DNA from: Porphyra umbilicalis
Taxonomy: Eukaryota; Rhodophyta; Bangiophyceae; Bangiales; Bangiaceae
DNA length: 64,000 bases
Reading direction: 5' to 3'
Assembly (NCBI GenBank): GCA_002049455.2
Contig: KV918785.1
Coordinates: forward strand, 124,001 to 188,000
Below, piece after piece: positions 55,301 through 64,000 of the stretch. Made by a program: the position numbers and the translations under genes. The notes under the pieces are model-generated. The model worked only from the letters and a program-made list of their open reading frames with translations. It was not told the origin of the DNA and made no database searches. Positions within the stretch are counted from its first letter, which is position 1. Every line of letters starts with the position of its first letter.

Positions 55301-56140
55301 ACTGGCGGTGGGATCACTCGAGCACAAGCGGAAGCAGTTGCTGAATGGGCACAGAAATGGGTCATCGAGTACGACCAGCCGTTGCTCGGTCCGTCGCATA
55401 CTACGAAGTTGCACCGCCTTGCCGTGCATCTTCTTGACGAGAGCCCTCTGCGGGGCAATTTGTTCGAAGGGAACACGGGCTACAATGAGACGTTGCACAA
55501 GGCAGTGAAAGCGGCGCACAAGGCCACCAACAAGAGGCGTGCCCAGCTCGTTGAGCAGCTGCTGTTGAACCAGCAGGTGGCTGCCTTGTTGATGGAAGAA
55601 GAGGAGCGCCCAATCGCAGCGGGCTCAGCTGCAACGCCAGTACACGCCGGACGCCGCAGCAGACCTCTTCGATTCTCCCACCGCTGTACTGCGGCGCAGC
55701 TTGCGCGCAAGCGCAAATTACCTGGGCGCTGTACTGTGTTGGAGGTGGAGGACAGTGCTTCCTTGTTCTATTGCGACTCTGTATACTAAGGGAAGTCATA
55801 CGCCCCTAGGTGTGGCCGGGTGGCCAACACCACTCGTGTGGCAGCGAGCTTTCATGGCGCTCCTTGGTATGACTGGCTGCAGTACCGCGGGCCCGGTGGC
55901 AACAAATTCTACGGTCAAGCTTCGCTAGTTGTACAGTCACGAACTGGGAGACGGAAGCGGCTGGTGGTTCCGCGGGCAGAGGAAGCGGCACCTCGTCAGG
56001 ATTGTGTACTGACGGACTACGGGTGTCAGCGACTGCGATGGGCGGTACCGTCTGGTGGGAATGCGACTCGTCTGGACGTCGTGAAGGTCAGCGACATTGT
56101 GGGCTGGGTTGCAGTGGAGCATAACCGGGAGGACCTTTGA
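52306..56140 (+). pseudogene. Plavaka/CMC-like transposase with two in-frame stops
   Basis: An N-terminal C2H2-like finger (CQVASCGRMLRSSVGESRHF...H) is followed by TGA (52534-52536), then the same frame stays open to 54150. The core reads GFYMYSDSTVLLSSGAVSAY, RWVSLAYIPQAEAKFLET, PEERAVMCLKGLGC. Introns 54151-54334 (GTATGT..TCAG) and 54511-55110 (GTACGC..GTAG) restore DRLHVMDGG and HPGYFVPK. The C-terminus has TKLHRLAVHLLDE, GNTGYNETLHKAVKAAHKAT and, after TAA (55787-55789), a tail (DCVLTDYGCQRLRWAV) ending at 56140. Candidate catalytic residues are the Asp of YSDST, the Asp of HVMDGG and the Glu of YNETLHK. I place it with the Plavaka/CMC (CACTA-related) group because of the YSDxT...SAYPL...YIP layout; other KDZ-like groups are possible. 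An N-terminal exon may be missing. Confidence 0.65.
54684..55067. mobile_element. Nested inverted-repeat insertion inside a transposase intron
   Basis: TCCCCGAGTTTTGTCCTGGTG...GACAGAGACTGAC (54684-54717) is mirrored, imperfectly, by TCAGTCTCTGTCTCTGTCCCC...ATTCGGGG (55031-55066). The whole lies inside the predicted 600-bp intron 54511-55110, which explains that intron's size compared with its 184-bp neighbour. No coding frame of note; probably a small non-autonomous transposon. Confidence 0.6.
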
Positions 56141-58140
56141 GAGCGGCATGGCTTGCTTGTCATGCGTAAGGAGGTACCGTCCACCGCTGCAGAGTTGCGC
56201 GCCGCCCGCTTTTTTGTGAACGCATTAGCGGTCAGCGATGCGGGAGAGGAGACCGATGACGTATGATGGAGGGAGGGGGGGGGGAGGAGGGCCGGGGGGG
56301 TGGGCTGGGGTGTTGGTGGGGCGGGAGGGGTAGGCGAGCAAGGCAGTTGTGCCTCTCGGAGCTTTAATCAATGCGTGTCGCGAAGGTCTCGGTTGAGGGA
56401 CGTGTCAGAAGCAATGAAGCGTTTGGGAACCGGCCGGTCGCAGTAAAGAAAGTGATGTGTGACCCTCAGAGCTGCTGCTTCTACGTGCTGAATGCTGGTA
56501 GCTTCTGGTAGTCCAGGGACGCCCCACACAGATTGATGTGTGACAAACCGTCCTGACTGGCCCTGGCACTCTGAGAAACGACGAAGACACACCCGATTTC
56601 CTTGTGTGCGCCTCACTTGTAGCCTGCTTCAGCAGGGGCTACAAGCCCACGAATCTGGCACGATTTACCTGGTACACCCCACGGGGCCAGCACGTGGGAC
56701 TTGTAGCCCACGTTCTGGACCCCCCCGCCCCTCAGATGACGTGCATTCGGCCCCCCCCCCACGGCCGACGCTCCGAATTGATGCCAGTAAGGCAATCGGG
56801 CCTGTAGTACATGAAATTTAGCCTAGTACGCGTGTTAGTGCACGTCTAGTATGCGCCCCACTTTCCCGACGATGGTTATAATCAAATAATAATCACCTGC
56901 CACGTCTGCACAGGACGAACCCGAACGGCACGAAGTCGTTCGGCTTCTGCTCGAGTGTTCTTTCGTCCGGCGAACGAGCGCCGGTACTAATTGTATTGAT
57001 CATAGGTAGCCCCCCAAAAACAGGTGGGCTAGTTGCGAAGCTTCTTTTTTTCAACTTGCTGATGGATCAGTTCTGGACCGAAGTGCGTTCAGAACCTTTG
57101 CCACGGGGTGGTACAGTACGAGCGCGGGTGCGATGGCCGAGTCCGCAGAAGAGACGTCGCACGCCAGATGATCGTGCCCATCATCCCCTTCGGACGCAAA
57201 TCGCATCGTGGCGATTCGATGGACATCGCCCTATCGCGAAACCGGCCTCGCGGATAGCGTCGGAAGTCAAAGCGCGATGGCGCATCGGCCGCCGCGATGC
57301 GACACAATTAATCGTATTACTCTGTTCCGAGAGTGGTGGGTCGTCTAAACCACCTCAAGATGTGGCTTCGAGGGACGCGATTGCTTGTCTGCTTACGCCA
57401 AATAGGATTCAGTGCTCACACACTACGCCAAGTCAACGGAAGCCGCGGGGCGGGTCGTGAGGCGAGGTGGGCGGAGGACGGTAGCAGGCCGAGAATCAAC
57501 GGAGCTGAGCAAAGCATGCCGCGGTTCTTGGCTACGTTCTCATCACGCCCTAGTGCCGAAAGCTCTACGATGATGGCCGAGGCGTTCCTGCACCAATGTT
57601 ACAGCCCATAGCGTGGGAGCGCCAAGATGCATTCTCGGAAGCAGCACAGGAATCTGAGTGCGCTGTCTTGGGGGCGTCTGCCAAGCAAATTGAATGTGGC
57701 TGTCGTATGAAGCTTCGTTTTCTCCGACGTGCGCAAAAAGTATAGACCTGGCGCACCGGTGAACAGGATCTGACGCTGCACCCGCACCGTGGGCCTTGCA
57801 GAGCGGCGGGTCCCCCACCCGCTCTGTCGGCGGCGTGCGCCCCCGCCTCTGTTACACTCCCTGCCCCGCGATGTCCGTGGTAAATGCACGAATGCTCCAT
57901 TCGTGCATAGAGAGACGGTGATGCCACCACCGCCACCACGCCGTTTGGCGGGCTCGTCGAGGGGGGACAGCCACGTGTCCGCACGCAACTGGAGGCAGGG
58001 AGACGTTTGTGTTCCAGCCAACATCCAATACTTCTACAGATTCAGTCCACCCTTTGTGCCAATTAACGTTTGCCATCCGGGGATAAAACGCCACGTGTTC
58101 CGACAACCGCATAGAAGCTTTGCAATTGATGACTGAGACT
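56141..58140. other. Unique sequence without recognised genes
   Basis: Contains a G-rich run (56265-56335) after the transposase, then moderate-GC DNA with only short frames. No conserved domain, tRNA or clear repeat is seen. The plus strand at 56690-56770 has C runs. The transposon boundary should be near 56.2 kb but was not identified. Confidence 0.4.
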
Positions 58141-58149
58141 GCGAGGCTA

Positions 58150-58372
58150 TGGACACCGGTCCTCTTGCCTCATCACCTTCCCACCTTCCCCCTCATCCCC
58201 ATGCCCCTCGTCCCCTTCCCCCTCACCACCTTGCCTCTCCGCGCCTTACCCCTCCTCGCCTTGCCTCTCCACGCCTTGCCCCTGCCCGCCTTGCTCCTCC
58301 CCACCTTGCCCCTCCCCGCCTTGCCTCTCCCTCCCCACTTTTCAACTCCCCGCACTTGCCCCCCCCCTGTCC
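58150..58372. repeat. Pyrimidine-rich tandem repeat
   Basis: About 220 bp of degenerate units like CACCTTGCCCCTCCCCGC and CGCCTTGCCTCTCC, almost purely C/T on the plus strand. Open frames on both strands (Leu/Pro-rich and Arg/Gly/Lys-rich) come from the repeat. Confidence 0.8.
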
Positions 58373-59679
58373 TTTCTCGCTCACGTCCAGACCTCGTCCG
58401 TTGCGACCTCCTGCCCCTCGCTGACTGCTGCACCCCTCCCCACTGACGCCGCTGTCCTCCTTTGCGTTCAACGTCGTCAACATCCACAGCCATCCAGCAC
58501 AGCTGGGGAGAAGCACAGCTATGGAAAAAGTCACGTAAGGGAATTGGGGGGGCGAGGTCTGGCGCTGGCAGTCAGCGTGGCCGGGTATGCGCGACAAGAG
58601 GGGTCGACGGCGCGCGTTGGTCGGCTGGCCTTGGCCGAAGCGATGTCCGGACCAGCAGAGTGTACGGTTGAAAAGCTCCCGGGGCGCTACCGAGAGGCGT
58701 TGTTAAGGCGCTGTTAGGGCGCTGTTAGGGCGCTGTTAACGCCTCGCGCCCTTCGACGCCGAGGCGCGCGTAGGGCGCGCATAGAGCATGGATAATACTA
58801 ATATTTTAAGTTCATGATTGCCTGGTGCCCAGCACGTAGCTCCGAGTGATGGAGGTGGGAGTGGAACGCGTTGTGAAGGGGCCACAGCCTCTGCACGGGA
58901 TCCGATGGGGGATGGGGGTGCCCACCGCCACTGTCGCATCTTGCAGCGCAAGGCCGTGGGGCTGGGTGACGACTTTGACGTTGTGTGGTACCTTGCGGCA
59001 GCAGAGCGCCTGTGCGGTGAAGGGTCATGTTCTAGGCGCAGTGGTGGATGGGCTTGATTGCGAAAGAAGCAAAGACCGAAGGGGACTCGGCAGGAGCGAC
59101 CAGGGCCTATCAAGCGACCACGAATTGGCCAAGAAACCGCGTAGCTGCTGTTTTGAAAGGCATGCAACCTCATCCACGGCCGACCACGGCCGCAGGCAAG
59201 CGTAGATCTTCGATGGCTGACCAACAAGCGACGTTTTCGCAGTAGGTTTTCAGCGTAATGCAGTGCCAAGCGACCTATTCCATCAGCTGAATCGAGCGTG
59301 TTTTAGAGCGTATTTTTTTTGAACAGCACGTACTTAGTAGCGGGGCTGTGTACCCTTTCCCACCGGAAGGAGCTCCCCCCCCTTCACCTATTTATGGCAC
59401 AGACCACCGATCCCGCCGTTGACACGGGTTCCTGCACCAAAAGAAGAAGCAAAGCGCGCTACGCGCTAGTTTTTGCTATTGCTGTGCCGGGCCGTAACGT
59501 CGACGCTACCCCAGCGACAGCCTGGACACTGCCGCATGACAACCCGCAGCAGAGCACAGGCTGCCGAACCACTGCCCCCACACATTGGTGCCACCTCGTC
59601 ACATGATACAACCAGCTGCAATCCAAGGGTCCCCCGAAAAAAAAAATGCACACCACGGAGAGACGCATGAGCTCACTAG
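58373..59679. other. Spacer with a GGCGCTGTTAG direct repeat
   Basis: 58697-58740 has three close copies of GGCGCTGTTAGG, ending GCTGTTAACGCC. A similar word occurs at 63617-63640. 58830-59245 has modest open frames on the plus strand (DDFDVVWYLAAAERLCGEG) that I cannot place. No confirmed gene. Confidence 0.35.
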
Positions 59680-62600
59680 CTAAGCAAACGAGCCACCATC
59701 ATAGTTCTCATCCAACGACAGGCTATCCAGGTCCCCCTCCACCTGGCACCGCCCAGCAAGAGGCATCTCTGCCGTCAGCTGGCGCACCTCCTCCTCGGTC
59801 ATGGCAGGTACGTTGACGAGCGCCGTTTGCAACAGGCCCACATTGCTGCGGATGAGGCAGTGCATCTCCATGTGTTAAGTGAGCATCATTGATTGGTTGT
59901 CCATGATGATGTTGCCGGCAGTGGAGCAGTCCCTCTCCGACTCGGCGGTCGTTCGGACCGCGCCCAAACCCGAGAACTTCACAAGCGAGAAGTTGGGGAA
60001 ATTGCCCTTGTTCTCCATCCAAAACGCCAGGGCGGCGCACTTAGGGCTGATATCCGTCAGCAGCAGGAAGGCGTCGAGCTCGACCTTCGCCATCGCTGCC
60101 CTCGACGGCTGCCCGCCGTCGTCCGCTTGGCTCTGCGTCGGATCCTCCTCATCGCCCATGTCCATGAGGCATGATCGCGCACGTCGCTTCGCCACCGCAG
60201 CGGTCGACTCATGTGTGGGCGTCGCGGTCGCGGTGGTCGATGAGGTTGTCGGTGTCAGCCGCTCGCACGCGTTATTCAGCAGGGCGACGCCCCACGACGT
60301 GGCGTCTTCGGCCCCCGTGATCTGCGCGAGCCACTGCAACGCACGCTTAATGCCGGGCTAAACCATTGAATACGTGATGACGGGCCTGCTCTTCAGCAGG
60401 TTGCGGCGGTCGTCATTGAGATTGGAAAGACAAAACGGCAGCTGCTCGAGAAGCAAAACAATGGCCGTTGCGGCGTCGCTGCACAACGGCTGGCAGTCAC
60501 AATCGTCGTCGATGCTCCTGTCCTTGGCCTTGTGAAGTTAGTTGTCAACGACCGGCAGGGTATCGTTTGCGTGCGTGTCGATGTGCGGGTCGGCCGCGGC
60601 GTCACCAACAGCCAAAGCCGTTTCGGGCAAAAGGGGCACACGAAGCACTTCAGCATGCACGGCCTTCTAAAGCGATCACAAGAACGGGAGTGAGTCACGC
60701 ACAGGCCAAGTGGCGCTCTGCACGGCCGTAGTCACCTGGTAAGAAGGCCGCAACCAACCCAGCGGCTGTCGCATGCGATCCCACTCCGACTGCGTCAGCT
60801 CCCTCTTCTTCGCGCCCCCTCCCACATCGGCACGCTAAAAAACTCAATCAGTCGGAGGTAGCACGTATAGAGCCGCGCCATGGCAGTGTAGGTCGAACTC
60901 CAGCGTGTGGGCACATCTGTAAGCAGCATGCGGCACGTGTTGAAACGCAGTGGGGATAGGGGATGGGGGACCACGGTGATGTGGTTGAGTGGCTTGAGCT
61001 TGTGTGTATGTGTGCGAACGTGCTTTGTTGGTTGTCTCTCCAAAGCGCCGCTCTTCCCATCAAGGGCACTCCTCAAGTAGTCCAAGTCGGACCACTCAAG
61101 CCCACCACGCCGCTCAAGCAGCTCGCCCGCGCACGCGCCCGCCCACACTCTAAATCAAAGCGCTCACCACATCAAAAGCATCAAGGATCAAAGCAAAGCG
61201 CACGCAAATCAAAGCATCAGAAGCGCAAGAACAGAAAATATGAAATCGCAAAAGTTTTACTCAAAATCGCACGGGTACAAATGTCGAATGCACCAGCGGT
61301 CACCAAACCGCGAGGAAGTCGCATGGGTAGGCTAGTGGGAAGTAGGGCTCCCATTCTCATAAGGCGTGACCTTTGGGTCGCGTCTGGGAGTCGGGGGTTT
61401 GATTCTTGTCAATACCTGGTTTCTTGAATTTTGCTTTTCACAGCAGCAGGGCTTACAGCGGTGTTGAGCATGACGTTCCAACAGCACGGTCCGGGTTGCA
61501 ACCTGCCAGGGTGCGGAACGTTGAATTCCGAGTACAGAGCCACACTTCGCTCCGAGTGGTTCGAGTGGCCACCAGGCTTTCGAAGCTTGAACGCCAGCAT
61601 ATTGGCCTGAGAATTCTTGCTACGGCCTTCGAGCGTCGTCACCATGTTGTCCGAGTCTTTCTGCTCGCCGCTCTTCTTGGGGATGGTGGGGGCCCCGAGA
61701 GCGTGCTGCACGGAGTTGTGCGAGAATTTTGCGATGCAGGCCAGCCACGGCGGCGGTAGGCGCAGCATGCCAGCCCGCACATTGGCCCCTGAGTCCGTCG
61801 TTGTTAAAGCAATATCCTGCTGGCACAGGCCAAACAAAATCATCCAGCCAAGGAACCATAGCTGGTTGGTGGGAAAGTCGTGGCGGCCGACGAAAAGCGA
61901 GACGCCCAAGCGGACCAATTCCATCTCCACGGCTCCTTGGTCCGCATAGCGGAGGACAATCGATCAAAACGACGGGTTGCAGTGGTCTTCCGTCCACAGG
62001 TCAGTCATCGCATGGACGAACGGGAGCCCGCCGTACAGGCACTTGAAGCGGGACAGCTTGTCACGCAGCGCGCACAACATGTAGTTGTACCACTCAGCAA
62101 GGTGGTGGACGACAGTGTTGATGGAGGGCGGGGTGTAGGAGACAGACCGGCTGAGGAACGACGGCATGTACTCATTGGTGGCCAGAGAGTGGGGGGAGAG
62201 GGTCATCGTCTGGACCAGCAGTTACTCCAAATGGAAGGATTGCCGGTCTGTTTTAGGCCGTAGGAAGCTGTCGATGCCGCTGCGCTCGGAATTGCGGTAA
62301 GCGCGACTGCCCCAAGTGGTGTTCATCGACCCGTGGAGGGCCTCCCGGGAGAGGGTAAGCTGCATCTTGGTGCGTGTGTCGCGAGCGGCCATCTGACGGA
62401 GGTGCTTCGTGGCATTGGTGATGTAGACACCAGAGAGCAGTAGCAACGTGTGGCTTCCCAGACGGTGGCACAAAAGGCAGAGAACCAGCAGGTCCTTCCA
62501 CCTCCCCGCCGCGTTCTCCAGATGGTAGCGTTGGAAAACCGGCCACGCCGTTGACCTTTTTTGGGCCGCGTCGGTAGCCTGGTCCAAGATGATGTACGAC

Positions 62601-62917
62601 GCGCCCTCGTTCTCAACCGTCCTGGGAATCTTCTTGGATACCCCGGAAAGCTGTAGGATGGCCTCCGAGGTGTCGGCAGGCGACTCGTTGACCGCGCTCA
62701 TGCCACCCACCCGTCTCTTCTGCGGCAGCACGGATGGGCCACTCATGGGTGCAAGGGGAACAGATGCCGATTCAGCGTCCTGAGAGGCAACCACAGAGCC
62801 ATCCATCAGCGTCCGTCGCAAACCGTCCGTGCACAGGGGAGCGCAGGCAAAAGCGAGGTGACCGAGAGTGGGGGAGGTGATTGCACGCTCTGAGCGTTCA
62901 CGGGCGTGGGCGTGCAT
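59680..62917 (-). pseudogene. Decayed hAT transposase
   Basis: Minus-strand fragments in hAT order. A BED-like zinc finger comes first (STAWPVFQRYHLENAAGRWK, CLLCHR, YITNATKHLRQM), then MTDLWTEDHCN (hAT T-x-D-x-W-T), IALTTTDSGANVRAGM (the DN-x-x-N motif), LLTDVPTRWSSTYTAMARLY (D-x-x-TRW-x-S), and the C-terminal dimerisation domain (LDAFLLLTDISPKCAALAFW, FPNFSLVKFSGLGAVRTTAE with SERDCSTAGNI). Several in-frame stops are seen (for example TAA at 59875-59877 before HMEMHCLIRSNVGLL, and one in the 60.5 kb fragment), and the frame changes between fragments. It cannot encode a full enzyme. An insertion of about 250 bp with a tRNA-like part separates the 61409-61930 and 60795-61148 fragments. Confidence 0.75.
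61325..61415 (+). other. tRNA-like sequence (possible SINE head)
   Basis: GGCTAGTGGGAAGTAGGGCT resembles an A box and GGGGGTTTGATTCTTGTC a B box about 65 nt later. CTCATAA between them looks like a Met-type anticodon loop (CAU). The acceptor and anticodon stems do not pair well, so this is not a normal tRNA gene; a decayed tRNA or tRNA-derived SINE head is more likely. It sits in DNA that interrupts the hAT pseudogene. Confidence 0.3.
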
Positions 62918-64000
62918 CCACAGCGCACCGCTCGGTCACCGCGATGCCCTTGCGGCAGCGGCACCCCTTGCCGAGAGGAGTTGCCACCGAGGCCCTGGAC
63001 GCCCCTCCCGCAGTGTTTGAGGACACTATGCGAATGATGAGAAAATTGAGGTGCCTGCCCGAGCCATTCACTTTGCGCCACGGCGTGGGTGGTGTGGAAC
63101 GCGGACTCACTCGCGTCAGAATCGGAAGCACATGCCGGCAGCCGTGCTTTGCGTGCCTCTTGGCTGCCCTACGAGAATGGCTGGATTGCACGGAGCGTGG
63201 CGGACTGGATCAGCCATCGAATTGATGCCCAGAGGGGCCCATGGGCGGGTAGTTCTGTGTTCGATGTAGTACCAGCGTAGTTCTCGTACCACGACAGTAC
63301 CTGGCCAATCTGCGCTGAAAAACGCGGCCGAACCGTACTGTACTTCCTGATCCACCTGATTGCAGGTCAGCGTAGATCAGAACCACCGAAAAAAGTCAAG
63401 CAACCGCGTTATACGCTTGAAAACTACGCGCGACTACGCTTGGAAAAACTACGCTTGATAGCCACTGGTAGCGACCCCAGACTGCCATCATTAAATAGAC
63501 AATTGGATCAAGTGGCGGCTGTGATTACAGAAGAGTCACGGAGTCGTAGGATGCTACCTGTAAAAGTCAGTAACAATGGGTGCTACTTGGGAGATTATTC
63601 GCTAGCCTTCAGAAGGGCGCTGTTAGGGCGCCATTAGGGCATGTTTACGCCCCATGCCCCTCACATAGGGGCGCTACTGCGAACCCTATGCAGAGTGGAT
63701 CGTTGCAAGTGCCATCATCATTCGTACCAGCTTCTCAGTACCGCGTCAGACGAAGGCACAGGCGCGCATTCGTTTCTGATATAGACTTTTGGCCATCACA
63801 CGAACAGTCACCGCACAGGAATCTCGATTAAGGCCCAGTCTACACGGCGAGCGACGTGAACGTGATTTGGCGCCAATATGAACATAAGTCCGCCAAAAAA
63901 CACGTGATGTGGCGCCGTCTTTCTTCACGTCACGCCCGAACACACTGTGCCAGAAGTTTATGGTCAGATCTGGCGGATCGTATCGTGGGTGAATCGCGAA
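62918..64000. other. End region, no gene recognised
   Basis: Only short frames. 63617-63693 carries a short repeat (GGGCGCTGTTAGGGCGC ... TAGGGGCGCTACTGCG, ending AACCCTA) related in layout to 3200-3266 and 58697-58785. The flank may contain the 5' end of the hAT element. Confidence 0.35.

Noticed and set aside
61325-61415. Functional tRNA-Met gene
   Set aside because: The acceptor and anticodon stems do not pair properly, so it is kept only as a tRNA-like sequence.

Overview
This is nuclear DNA from a eukaryote. Conserved genes carry zero or one short GT..AG intron, starts sit in Kozak-like contexts, and the products (cullin, SWI3, SHQ1, BUB2, ESF2, cyclophilin) are eukaryotic. Very high GC, frequent poly-G/poly-C tracts, Gly/Ala/Pro-rich proteins, few introns and abundant DNA transposons fit a bangiophyte red alga (Porphyra/Pyropia type). 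That placement is an inference of moderate confidence; another GC-rich alga is possible.

Layout. (1) 0-15 kb is a transposon zone: a broken Myb/SANT-like gene (-), a 0.7 kb dispersed repeat, a broken transposase gene, then an intact relative (912 aa, one intron), a 74-bp palindrome and five near-identical 334-bp tandem repeats. (2) 15-44 kb is a compact GC-rich block of host genes: BUB2-like TBC GAP (+), a doubtful small gene (-), a disordered/coiled-coil protein (+), an OXLD1-like protein (+), a membrane-anchored cyclophilin (-), CUL1 (+), ESF2/ABT1 (-), SHQ1 (-), SPRING1/C12orf49-like (+), SWI3/SMARCC (-) and a Tas-type aldo/keto reductase (+). Many neighbours are divergent or convergent pairs. 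(3) 44-64 kb is a second transposon zone: a MITE with 32-bp perfect inverted repeats, a second copy of the 0.7 kb repeat, a 1.4 kb minisatellite, a possible two-gene element (Plavaka/CMC-like transposase on +, large unknown protein on -), and a decayed hAT transposase.

The most notable result is that the two 4.5-13 kb transposases carry, in order, the landmarks of the RAG1/Transib core: D, D then CxxC 19 residues later, an LHC-x-LG motif, H-x4-H-x-P, GSIG, and the final E. I found no RAG2-like partner and could not define terminal inverted repeats.

The host genes do not form one pathway. They cover cell-cycle exit (BUB2), ubiquitin ligation (CUL1), ribosome and snoRNP biogenesis (ESF2, SHQ1), chromatin remodelling (SWI3), possible SREBP/site-1-protease control (SPRING1) and housekeeping enzymes. 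Six of them change reading frame exactly at long G or C runs, so either the assembly has homopolymer errors or these tracts really vary in length.
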